A stretch of DNA of 34,145 nt from Clostridiales bacterium (GCA_021202655.1 JAJQCO010000202.1:1-34145); one strand, 5' to 3'. Shown: positions 18,050-26,423, counted from the first letter of the stretch. Notes: generated from the sequence alone by a model not told the origin. Translations and numbers: made by a program.

Positions 18050-18187
18050 CTAATCATGCATCGTATCGAGGCGACCAGTTATGACGCAACATGCGCATGA
18101 CCGCACCCCAGCCATATCATATGCCCGGGAGTCCCTCATTCGACAACACATGGTGAGATTCCTTTTTTGAGAATAAACATGAATCAT
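18050..18187 (-). CDS. Candidate regulatory leader peptide, Cys-rich, upstream of cysK
   Basis: Unlisted 45-codon ORF MIHVYSQKRNLTMCCRMRDSRAYDMAGVRSCACCVITGRLDTMHD. ATG at 18187 preceded by AAAGGAGACGGAGACG; an in-frame ATG at 18151 also has an AAGGA RBS. Confidence 0.7.
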   Translation of the reverse strand: MIHVYSQKRNLTMCCRMRDSRAYDMAGVRSCACCVITGRLDTMHD

Positions 18188-18245
18188 CGTCTCCGTCTCC
18201 TTTCCCCATTATTTCTTCTCATCAGATTCTGAATTCGATGTGCCT

Positions 18246-18274
18246 ATCATATCACCATTCGCCTACTATGTCAA
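18246..18274 (-). promoter_or_regulatory. Promoter of the leader-cysK-ssu operon
   Basis: Minus strand TTGACA (18269-18274)-N17-TATGAT (18246-18251); TAGGCGAAT in the spacer. Confidence 0.75.
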
Positions 18275-18313
18275 TAGGTTTAATAAGCGGTTTTCAAAAA
18301 ATTTTTCAGTGTC

Positions 18314-18343
18314 TTGATTTGTCAACCCGCCCTGCGTTATAAT
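18314..18343 (+). promoter_or_regulatory. Promoter of the rrf2 (pseudo)gene
   Basis: TTGATT-N18-TATAAT, with AATAGGCAAA overlapping the end of the -10. Confidence 0.5.
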
Positions 18344-18369
18344 AGGCAAAAGCGGAAAGAGGTAATCCT

Positions 18370-18765
18370 ATGATTTCAACAAAAGGGCGTTATGCGCTCC
18401 GGCTTATGATAGATATCGCCGAGCATCCGAACGAGGACTGTATTCCATTAAAAGACATAGCAGAACGACAGGAAATATCAAAAAAATATCTTGAAATTAT
18501 CGCGAAGGAGCTGGTTAAAGGTAAGCTGATATCCGGCCACGGCGGACGCGGCGGCGGTTATGTCTTATGACGACAGCCGGAAGAATATACAAACGGAGAG
18601 ATCCTTACACTGACTGATGGCTCTCTTGCCACGGTCGCCTGCATTACAAAAGATGCACCTCCCTGCAGCAGATCCTCTGTTTGCAAAACGCTGCCTCTCT
18701 GGAAGGAATTCGACAAAATGGTATGTGATTTTTTCTATGGAAAGACCCTGGTCGATTTGCTGTAA
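18370..18765 (+). pseudogene. Rrf2-family transcriptional regulator interrupted by an in-frame TGA
   Basis: MISTKGRYALRLMIDIAEHPNEDCIPLKDIAERQEISKKYLEIIAKELVKGKLISGHGGRGGGYVL, TGA (18568-18570), then same frame RQPEEYTNGEILTLTDGSLATVACITKDAPPCSRSSVCKTLPLWKEFDKMVCDFFYGKTLVDLL*. Confidence 0.9.
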
Positions 18766-18834
18766 AAAAGGCGCCTGAATTGTTCAAAACCGTCAGACCG
18801 CCGGGAGGCGGAACGGCGGATCCCTGGCTGCGAC

Positions 18835-20118
18835 TTACTTTTCAACGACTGTGATCGTATTTTTCAGCATTCCCATCCAACAGGAATATGTATACGTTCC
18901 CTCTTCGACCGGTGTAAATTCTATGATGACTTCACCTGCGGTAAGCTTTACCTGTTGGTGAAACGCTGACAGTGTAATCTCATTATTGCAGCCGTTCAGA
19001 TTCTTCTCATCTACCTCCATCGTCCACACGACAGGAATCCCTGCAGTAATCTGAATATCGTCGTAGCCGTTGGCATGGAGTGAGGTAGTCACATACTGGA
19101 CATCTCCGTCAATGGTTGAAACGATAGCTCCATCTGTGTTTTTCTTTGTTGATGAAACAGCAAAGCCTGTCAGGGCAAGATTATTCTGTATCATAAAAAT
19201 TCCCATGATAACCAACAGGATGGAACCGACCTGAAGCATACGCTGCCGCCAATGCATTTTCAGCATCCCGGCTGCCAGGCCAAATGTAAAGACAAGAGGA
19301 ATCGTACCCAGACAAAAGAAAAACATGGACAGAGCTCCGGCCAGCATACTGCCGCTGGCGATGGCGTAGACCTGCATGGATTGCAGCGGCCCGCAGGGCA
19401 TCAAACCATTTGCCAGACCCACTGCAAAGAAGCTGTGTTTTCCCACACTTTGTATTTTGGCAGAAAGCTTCCCGATCAGTCTCGGAAAAAAACGAACAGG
19501 CAGAGAAATTCCTCCCAGCATATGAATGCCCATGAGCAGCATAAACCCGCCTGCAACCAGGCCGATTACGCCTCTTACCCGTAGGGTAATGGCCGCTTTT
19601 TCGCCAATCAGACCCAGAATACCGCCGATCAGAGTGTAGCTGGTAAGCCGCCCAAGATTGTACAGGATACTGCGGCGCAAGGGTTTTATATTTCCGGAGG
19701 AAATGCTCTGAGCCAGATTTAATCCTCCGCACATGGCGATACAATGGACACTCGTCAACAAGCCGATCACGAACAGGGCAACATAACTCATTCGTTCTTC
19801 GCTGATCGTCGGAATACTCTGAAATATCTCCAGCCATCCCATGTGCCGGGCGATCATATAAACTCCCAGAATGATAACCAGCATAGCCGCCGTATCCCGG
19901 GCCTTTTTTTCGTTTTTCGCAACTCCGTAGCCAGTCTTTTGAATTGTTTCAATGATGACGCTTTCTGTGCAGGGAGTGTTGAACTCAACTGTCAATTCAC
20001 CTCTACTGCGATTTGCGGTTACGGACTGTACGCCTTCCAGTGCCGATACCGCTCCTTCCAGTCGGCGCTCACAACCGGAGCAGGTCATGCCCGCAACGTA
20101 AAAAATAACCTTGCTCAC
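18835..20118 (-). CDS. HMA domain - TauE/SafE-like membrane domain - cupredoxin-like domain fusion protein
   Basis: GMTCSGCERRLEGAV (HMA), TSVHCIAMCGGLNLA and GLANGLMPCGPLQSMQ (SafE-like), C-terminal YTYSCWMGMLKNTITV (cupredoxin-like). Confidence 0.88.
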   Translation of the reverse strand: MSKVIFYVAGMTCSGCERRLEGAVSALEGVQSVTANRSRGELTVEFNTPCTESVIIETIQKTGYGVAKNEKKARDTAAMLVIILGVYMIARHMGWLEIFQSIPTISEERMSYVALFVIGLLTSVHCIAMCGGLNLAQSISSGNIKPLRRSILYNLGRLTSYTLIGGILGLIGEKAAITLRVRGVIGLVAGGFMLLMGIHMLGGISLPVRFFPRLIGKLSAKIQSVGKHSFFAVGLANGLMPCGPLQSMQVYAIASGSMLAGALSMFFFCLGTIPLVFTFGLAAGMLKMHWRQRMLQVGSILLVIMGIFMIQNNLALTGFAVSSTKKNTDGAIVSTIDGDVQYVTTSLHANGYDDIQITAGIPVVWTMEVDEKNLNGCNNEITLSAFHQQVKLTAGEVIIEFTPVEEGTYTYSCWMGMLKNTITVVEK

Positions 20119-20132
20119 GAATGTCGCCTCCT

Positions 20133-20624
20133 TTAAAACTGCTTCCAGTTGGAAAAGCGGTATGCGTTTTCTTTCAAAAAGGAGTCGGAAACCGTAATGA
20201 TTCCGTTTTCTTCGTTGTAATCATCCTCCGTAATCGGAACAGGGTTGCAGCCTCCGCCTGTAAGCCCTATTTTATCGGATGAGAAGCGATTCCCGCAGTT
20301 CTGGCAGACAAAGTCGTCGCCGTCCTGTTCAAAATAAGCATAGGGAGATCCGTTGCAAACCTGACAGGTATTCATTGCGAGACGAACGGTATCGTCCGAA
20401 GCGAGAACCGCAAAAATCTCAACATCCGTTTCATCAATTGTCGTATCATAATAACTGGCGCTGGTGCTTATATCTTCTACACGGATTTCGATTCCGGTTT
20501 CTGTTGTACCGGATACATTTTCCTGCATTTCCCCTGACTCTGTTTCGGAAGAACAACCGACCATAACAATCGCCATAGCTGCTGCAATAACTCCTGTGAC
20601 GAATCGTAATCCTTTTTTGCGCAT
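20133..20624 (-). CDS. DUF2318-type lipoprotein
   Basis: Lipobox MVGCSS; TCQVCNGSPYAYFEQDGDDFVCQNCGNRFSSDKIGLTGGGCNPVPI. Confidence 0.85.
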   Translation of the reverse strand: MRKKGLRFVTGVIAAAMAIVMVGCSSETESGEMQENVSGTTETGIEIRVEDISTSASYYDTTIDETDVEIFAVLASDDTVRLAMNTCQVCNGSPYAYFEQDGDDFVCQNCGNRFSSDKIGLTGGGCNPVPITEDDYNEENGIITVSDSFLKENAYRFSNWKQF

Positions 20625-20641
20625 GATTGATACCTCGACTT

Positions 20642-21394
20642 TCATTTAATCAGATCCTTTATAACCTCTCCCGCCAGGATCAGACCGGCTACAGATGGAA
20701 CGAATGCAACGCTTCCTGGAATATCTCTTCGCCGCGTACATTTTCGTTTTGTCCCAGGTGGGCAGATACAGTGCGTCCGACAGCTGATCTCCATATCATC
20801 CAGAGGACGGATGCTTTTTTCCGTGGAATACACCACCTTCAACGCGCGTATCCCGCGCTTTCTGCATTCATGCCGCATCACCTTTGCCAGCGGACATACC
20901 GTTGTTTCGTAAATATCTGCCACCTGAAATTTTGTGGGATCGAGCTTATTTCCGGCTCCCATACAGCTGATGACCGGCACGCCGCATCTTTGCGCCTGTT
21001 CGATAATTTCGAGCTTTGCCGTAACGGTATCTACTGCGTCTACAACGTAGGAATATTGCGAAAAATCAAATTCGTCTGCATTCTCTGGAAGATAAAAACA
21101 CTTCCGGACTTCCACCTTTGCGTTCGGATTGATCTCGAGTATCCGTTCCTTCATGACATCTGCTTTATACTGGCCGACCGTTTTTCTGCTTGCAATGATC
21201 TGCCTGTTTAAATTGGTCAGGCAGATTTTATCATCGTCAACCAGCACGAAGGAACCGACTCCGCTTCGGGCAAGCGCTTCCACTGCGTATCCGCCTACGC
21301 CGCCGATGCCGAATACTGCGATGCTGGAGGTCGATAAGCGTTCCATTCCGTCTTTGCCCAGCAGAAGCTCTGTCCTTGAAAACTGATTCAGCAA
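20642..21394 (-). CDS. tcdA: tRNA threonylcarbamoyladenosine dehydratase (ThiF/E1-like)
   Basis: AVFGIGGVGGYAVEALARSGVGSFVLVDDD, NLNRQI, VVDAVDTVTAK, PPGTKRKCTRRRDIPGSVAFVPS. Confidence 0.9.
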   Translation of the reverse strand: MLNQFSRTELLLGKDGMERLSTSSIAVFGIGGVGGYAVEALARSGVGSFVLVDDDKICLTNLNRQIIASRKTVGQYKADVMKERILEINPNAKVEVRKCFYLPENADEFDFSQYSYVVDAVDTVTAKLEIIEQAQRCGVPVISCMGAGNKLDPTKFQVADIYETTVCPLAKVMRHECRKRGIRALKVVYSTEKSIRPLDDMEISCRTHCICPPGTKRKCTRRRDIPGSVAFVPSVAGLILAGEVIKDLIK

Positions 21395-21409
21395 TGTGTT
21401 GCCCTCCCG

Positions 21410-22240
21410 CTATTTTTGCTCCTCAAGCGTCTCATTCATACTTCCGGTTCGGTAGCCCAGCAGATCCAATGTGACATAGGAAAACCCAAAGGACTTGAAC
21501 TCTGCATAAACGGTTTTCCTCACATCCTCCTGCATCAGCTTTTCAAACTCCTGCGGCATAAGTTCGATACGAGCAATGCTGCCGTGAATACGCACACGCA
21601 CTTGTCGAAATCCCAGATCGAGTAATAGCTGCTCCGCCTTATCTACCATTTGCAGCTTTTCTTCCGTGATGGTCTCTCCATATACAAATCGTGAGGACAG
21701 GCAGGCAAAGGACTGCTTGTTCCAGGTTGGAAGGTTAAACTCCCTGGACAGGCTGCGTATCTCCTCTTTGTTCAGCCTGGCATACCGCAATGGGCTGGCA
21801 ATTCCAAGCTCTTTTACGGCAATCAATCCCGGACGATAATCACCGTTATCGTCCATATTGGAGCCTTCGGCGACTGCCGCAATATGACGCTCTTTTGCCA
21901 GGGCAAGAATTTTTTCAAACAGCTCTCGCTTACACAGATAGCATCGATTTTTCGGGTTCTGCCGAAATCCTTCAATGTCCAGTTCCTCTGATGTGACTAC
22001 AAAATGCCGCACATGGAATTCGTCGCAAAAAGCTTTTGCCTCATCCAGCTCTCTTTTGGGGAAAGAGCAGGAGGACGCCGTTACCGCGATCACACGATCT
22101 CCCAGAGCTTCCTTCGCCGCATATAGCAGGAACGTAGAATCTACGCCGCCGGAAAAGGCGACGGCAACGCTTCCCATACTTTTCAGGTAGTCCTGTAATT
22201 TCTGATATTTCATGGATAAATTTTGTCCCATATCACTCAC
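21410..22240 (-). CDS. larE: ATP-dependent sulfur transferase LarE (three-cysteine type)
   Basis: VAFSGGVDSTFLLYAA PP-loop, NRCYLCKRELF, AEGSNMDDNGDYRPGL, SFACLSSRFVYG. Confidence 0.92.
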   Translation of the reverse strand: MSDMGQNLSMKYQKLQDYLKSMGSVAVAFSGGVDSTFLLYAAKEALGDRVIAVTASSCSFPKRELDEAKAFCDEFHVRHFVVTSEELDIEGFRQNPKNRCYLCKRELFEKILALAKERHIAAVAEGSNMDDNGDYRPGLIAVKELGIASPLRYARLNKEEIRSLSREFNLPTWNKQSFACLSSRFVYGETITEEKLQMVDKAEQLLLDLGFRQVRVRIHGSIARIELMPQEFEKLMQEDVRKTVYAEFKSFGFSYVTLDLLGYRTGSMNETLEEQK

Positions 22241-22246
22241 CTCAAC

Positions 22247-23044
22247 TCAAGAATACAGCTCCGGTCTGCGCAGCGACACATACGGGCGGCTATCGCCCCT
22301 TCTGCGGTTATTGTCTACATCAATGTCAACATAGATAAGCTGCTCTCGGTCATCTGCTTTCGCTATAAGATTTCCGTCAGCATCCACAGCAAGCGATTCC
22401 CCCGAAAACGCCATCTGCCCCTCTGTTCCCGTTCGATTGCACATAGCAATGGGGATACAATTTTGAAACGCCTGCACACGGATCTCCCATTCAAACATGG
22501 TGAGTCGCTCGACTTTGGTGTTTGCCGTTGGTATCAGGATCAGATCTGCACCCTTCAGTTTTTCTGTCCGGATACTTTCCGGGTAATGACGGTCAAAGCA
22601 AACGACGATCCCCAGGTTTCCCAGAGGAGTTTGAAATACCAGAAATCCATCATCCGAAGGAGCATAGTAATCCTGTTCGTAAAAATTGACTGCCTGCGCG
22701 ATATGTACCATCTTCTGGGTACCCTGTATATCACCCGTTGCAGTGATAAGAAGGCTTGCGTCATAACGCTTTTGATTTTCCTCGTAATAAAAATTGGGAA
22801 CTGCATATATACGGTTCTCCCGACAGGCTTTCTGAAAGCTCCGTATCTCATCGGCATTCAATCTCACGACCTTATCAGATACATTTTGCTTTTCATACTG
22901 AGGAAAAAAGGGCAGAAGCGACAGCTCCGGGTACAAAATCAAATCCGCACCATTTTGAGCCGCATCCCGCAAAGCGGATAAGCATTTTTTCAAATTCCCC
23001 GCCTTATCTGATCCCATTTTCATTTGAAATAAGGCGATTTTCAT
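22247..23044 (-). CDS. Carbon-nitrogen hydrolase (nitrilase superfamily)
   Basis: MKIALFQMK start, LILYPELSLLP (Glu), GTQKMVHIAQ (Lys), GIVVCFDRHYPE (Cys). Confidence 0.88.
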   Translation of the reverse strand: MKIALFQMKMGSDKAGNLKKCLSALRDAAQNGADLILYPELSLLPFFPQYEKQNVSDKVVRLNADEIRSFQKACRENRIYAVPNFYYEENQKRYDASLLITATGDIQGTQKMVHIAQAVNFYEQDYYAPSDDGFLVFQTPLGNLGIVVCFDRHYPESIRTEKLKGADLILIPTANTKVERLTMFEWEIRVQAFQNCIPIAMCNRTGTEGQMAFSGESLAVDADGNLIAKADDREQLIYVDIDVDNNRRRGDSRPYVSLRRPELYS

Positions 23045-23121
23045 TCCATACCTCACATTCATTTCAACTGCGGAATCTTCCACCGGAAGCTTCCTTCGTA
23101 TGCTAAGGCAAATAAAGAGCG

Positions 23122-23164
23122 ATTTGCCTATCCGCCTACCGAATATATAGGCGAATAGGCAAAT
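23122..23164. promoter_or_regulatory. Long inverted-repeat operator of the nitrilase-larE operon
   Basis: ATTTGCCTATCCGCCTA (23122-23138)-N9-TAGGCGAATAGGCAAAT (23148-23164), 16/17 complementary, directly downstream of the -10. Confidence 0.75.
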
Positions 23165-23191
23165 TATAGCTTACAATGAGGCCAATGTCAA
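23163..23191 (-). promoter_or_regulatory. Consensus promoter of the nitrilase-larE-tcdA operon
   Basis: Minus strand TTGACA (23186-23191)-N17-TATAAT (23163-23168). Confidence 0.85.
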
Positions 23192-23272
23192 GAGCGGCAA
23201 TTTCCGCAAAAAACTTAATGATACTTCAGCTTCGAGAAATGTGAGCAGCCGTACCTGAATCGTTTAGACAGG

Positions 23273-24157
23273 CTACAGCTGATCTAGCACCTTTCCGATA
23301 TCATCATCTATACAAATCGACTGATGCGAGATTTCCTGCGGGCAAAAGGCTTCCCCATAGTTCACGCAGGCATAAACCGCTTTGGGATTCCTCGCCGTCA
23401 TCCGCCAGAAGGGGTATTTGATGATGACCGGCGTATTCGCTCCCACGCCAAGTTCCAGAAACAGGACATGCAGATTCTCATGCCGACGGATAAAATCATT
23501 GTACCGTTCCGCCGCCCGGCGCCAGCCCTCGTCCTCCACAAACGTATCATCACAGCGCAGATTCACATTCATGGGTGCGCCGCAGATTGGACAATGGGGA
23601 ACCATCTCCGACGGAATCCTCATGTCTCTTTGTTCGGCTACCATCTGTCGGACAATTTCTTCGTTATCGTAAGTCTTGTCATGACAGGGTTTCGAACATT
23701 GCCACAGGCCATAATCACCCTGGGTATAGAACAGGCGCTGCCTGTCAAACCCGGCAAGCTGAAATTGATGATCCACGTTGGTGGTCAGCACAAAATAATC
23801 CTTGTCCTTCACAAGTTCGAGCAGATCTGTGTACGGCTTTCCAATGCCAGCCTCATAGCGGTTGACCAAGATATGCCGCGACCACCACGCCCAGTATTCC
23901 TCTAAGGTATCAAAAGGATAAAAGCCGCCGGAATACATGTCGGTGATGCCATATTTTAAGTGAAAATCCGAAAAATATTTTTCAAAGCGTTCCCCGCTGT
24001 AGCTCATACCCGCCGATGTGGAAAGCCCTGCTCCTGCCCCGATGACAATGGCGTCCGCCGTTTCCAGTTCATTTTTCAATCGGTCTATCTTATCTGATTT
24101 CTTAGTATAACAGGCGTTCTGTATTTCAATAAACGAATCCCTGACTGACTGTATCAT
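23273..24157 (-). CDS. Sir2-family NAD-dependent protein (class M/SirTM-like)
   Basis: ADAIVIGAGAGLSTSAGMSYSG, YFVLTTNVDHQFQLAGF, YTQGDYGLWQC, CPICGAPMNVNLRCDD, LELGVGANTP. Start at 24157 (MIQSVRDSF) with AGAGAGGATAGCC upstream. Confidence 0.85.
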   Translation of the reverse strand: MIQSVRDSFIEIQNACYTKKSDKIDRLKNELETADAIVIGAGAGLSTSAGMSYSGERFEKYFSDFHLKYGITDMYSGGFYPFDTLEEYWAWWSRHILVNRYEAGIGKPYTDLLELVKDKDYFVLTTNVDHQFQLAGFDRQRLFYTQGDYGLWQCSKPCHDKTYDNEEIVRQMVAEQRDMRIPSEMVPHCPICGAPMNVNLRCDDTFVEDEGWRRAAERYNDFIRRHENLHVLFLELGVGANTPVIIKYPFWRMTARNPKAVYACVNYGEAFCPQEISHQSICIDDDIGKVLDQL

Positions 24158-24280
24158 GGCTATCCTCTCTTTAAATAATCGTTTTCGTTCATACGATATC
24201 AACCCCCGTTTTGCTGAATGGAGCGCCCAACAGCACACTGTGACTGTCAGGCGCTCCAAAAATCATACATTTCCCCGGAC

Positions 24281-24676
24281 TTAGAACTCGTAGGGCGGAT
24301 TGCCGGAGAAATCAGCGATCAGGCCATGTGCATTCTCCAGATAGAACACCTCAAAGATCGGGTTGTCAGCCGTCTGATACTGACCCTTCACGATGGGATT
24401 CTGGATGCACATCTCCTTGGCAGCCATGTTGTTCTCAAACACAGCCTTGCCGTGCAGACGAATCCAGGCATATTCCGGGCTGGATACAGAAATCTCAATC
24501 TCCGGATTCTCCTGCATATCCTTGTAGACATCCTTGGTGTTGTTGGTGCAGAACCACAGCTTGCCATCCAGCTCACCGGCAAACATAAACGGGCGGCACT
24601 TTGCCTTTCCGTCGCGGCCAACCGTAGCCAGATACTGAACGGGATTTGTGTTTAAAAATTCGATGACTTTCTTCAT
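24281..24676 (-). CDS. Pyridoxamine 5'-phosphate oxidase-family/FMN-binding split-barrel protein
   Basis: VIEFLNTNPVQYLATVGRDGKAKCRPFMFAGELDGKLWFCTNNTKDVYKDMQENPEIEISV; start MKKV at 24676. Confidence 0.88.
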   Translation of the reverse strand: MKKVIEFLNTNPVQYLATVGRDGKAKCRPFMFAGELDGKLWFCTNNTKDVYKDMQENPEIEISVSSPEYAWIRLHGKAVFENNMAAKEMCIQNPIVKGQYQTADNPIFEVFYLENAHGLIADFSGNPPYEF

Positions 24677-24849
24677 GATGATTACCTCCAGTTTTAATCG
24701 GTTTTCTGCTTTTTGGGAAATGATTGGATCAGAATCACCTTGCCTTTCCCTCTTGCTGCTTATATAATAAGAATGTACAGCCGATTTGTAAAGCAGGCAC
24801 AATATTGTGCTATAGTTACCAAAAGGAAACTAAGAGGAGGTATGTCACC

Positions 24850-25215
24850 ATGGAAACAGAAAAGGATATTCAGGCAACGCCGGCAAAGGAATTACCCGCC
24901 TGTCCGGTCGAAACGACTTTGACTTTAATCAGTGATAAATGGAAGGTATTGATTCTGCGTGACCTTTTGCCCGGGACAAAGCGATTTGGGGAATTGAAAA
25001 AATCCATCGGCCACATTTCTCAGAAGGTACTGACGGCTCAGCTCAGACAGATGGAAGAGAGCGGGCTTGTGACCCGCACCGTATTTCCGGAAGTGCCGCC
25101 CCATGTGGAGTACACCCTGACCGACCTGGGATATAGTCTGAAGCCAATCCTGGATGCCATGTGGGATTGGGGTGAAAACTATAAGGCACAGAATGAACAC
25201 AGAAGCCATCCTTAA
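24850..25215 (+). CDS. HxlR-family winged-helix transcriptional regulator
   Basis: CPVETTLTLISDKWKVLILRDLLPGTKRFGELKKSIGHISQKVLTAQLRQMEESGLV; AGAGGAGGTATG RBS. Confidence 0.92.
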   Translation: METEKDIQATPAKELPACPVETTLTLISDKWKVLILRDLLPGTKRFGELKKSIGHISQKVLTAQLRQMEESGLVTRTVFPEVPPHVEYTLTDLGYSLKPILDAMWDWGENYKAQNEHRSHP

Positions 25216-26312
25216 AAACGGTTCCCAAACGCCTCGCAAATCATTTTCATCCGCTCACTCTGACGGACATGGAACGGGCATCGGCTGTCGCAGTGGCCGC
25301 AGCCGATACAATCCCCGGCAGTTTTATCCAGCGTCAGGTAATGCTCCCTGGCCAGATTGTCACCCAGCATCGCCAGGTCATAATATTTATTGATGAGTGC
25401 AATATCGAGACCTGCGGGACAGGGGTGACAGTGCTTACAATATACGCAGACGCCTTCGGATTCTTTGGGCGTATATCCGGCGATCACGGAATAGTCTTTC
25501 TGCTCGTCCGGAACATGGAAATAGTCCAGCACCTCCATCAGTTCCGCCTCACTGCCATATCCGGGCACGACAGTAAGCACACCCGGCTTATCCAGGGCAT
25601 ACTGGATACAATGATGTTTGCCGAGCGCCACGCCGAAGGGTGACTGCTCCGCATCCAGAAGCTGTCCGCCGCAGAAGGGCTTCATAACCACGATGCCAAC
25701 GCCCTCCTTTTCACAGCAACGATACAGCTCATAGCGTTCGCTGTTGCTGCCGATGCCATAATCACCCTGCCCATAATCATACAGCGGGTTGATGCTGAAC
25801 ATCAGGACATCCAGGATCCCCATATCCAGAACCCGATGCGCCACGGCAGGGGTATGGGAGGACATTCCGATATGATGGACGATGCCCCTTTTTTTCAGAT
25901 CCAGAATATAATCCAGAACTCCGTTTTTGATGTAAGTGTCCAGATCCTTCCCCTCATCCATGCAATGGATAAAGCCAAAATCAATATAATCCGTCCGCAG
26001 CTTCTCCAACTGCCATCTGACAGATTCCTTTATCTTCTTCAGGCTGGTCGTCCAGCCGTATTCCCCGGAGGTGTAATCTGCACCAAAGTGAACCTGCAGA
26101 TAGACCTGGTCCCGTTTTCCCTCCAGAGCTTTTCCATAGGCGTCAAAAATCGTCGCATGGCCGCCAGCCATATCAAAATAGTTGATGCCGTTTTCCATCG
26201 CGGACTGGACGGTTGCAATGATCTCCTGCTCCGGGCGCGCCCCGATCACGGAAGATCCCATTCCAATCACGCTGATTTTTTCGCCCCCGTGGGGCAATAT
26301 CCGATATTCCAT
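25212..26312 (-). CDS. Aldo/keto reductase with C-terminal ferredoxin-type Cys motifs
   Basis: AKR barrel motifs (GINYFDMAGGHATIFDAYGKAL, YIDFGFIHCMDEG) and CVYCKHCHPCP ... CIGCGHCDSRCPFHV. Confidence 0.9.
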   Translation of the reverse strand: MEYRILPHGGEKISVIGMGSSVIGARPEQEIIATVQSAMENGINYFDMAGGHATIFDAYGKALEGKRDQVYLQVHFGADYTSGEYGWTTSLKKIKESVRWQLEKLRTDYIDFGFIHCMDEGKDLDTYIKNGVLDYILDLKKRGIVHHIGMSSHTPAVAHRVLDMGILDVLMFSINPLYDYGQGDYGIGSNSERYELYRCCEKEGVGIVVMKPFCGGQLLDAEQSPFGVALGKHHCIQYALDKPGVLTVVPGYGSEAELMEVLDYFHVPDEQKDYSVIAGYTPKESEGVCVYCKHCHPCPAGLDIALINKYYDLAMLGDNLAREHYLTLDKTAGDCIGCGHCDSRCPFHVRQSERMKMICEAFGNRF

Positions 26313-26423
26313 ATGGTTCTCCTCCTTCAGCGGCAGTCCTCACTTTAATTTCCCATATACCTCATCCGTTACAACTTTTTTCTGCCATATCAAAGACCTT
26401 CTGTTCAAATTATAGTACCTTAT

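Noticed and set aside
18568-18570. In-frame TGA in rrf2 as a selenocysteine codon
   Set aside because: The position is a Thr-like site in Rrf2 proteins (YVLTRQPEEYT context), not a Cys/redox site, and I saw no convincing SECIS-like hairpin directly after it. Nonsense mutation is simpler.
23122-23164. Intrinsic terminator
   Set aside because: The inverted repeat overlaps the promoter -10/start region and lacks a U-tract; an operator fits better.
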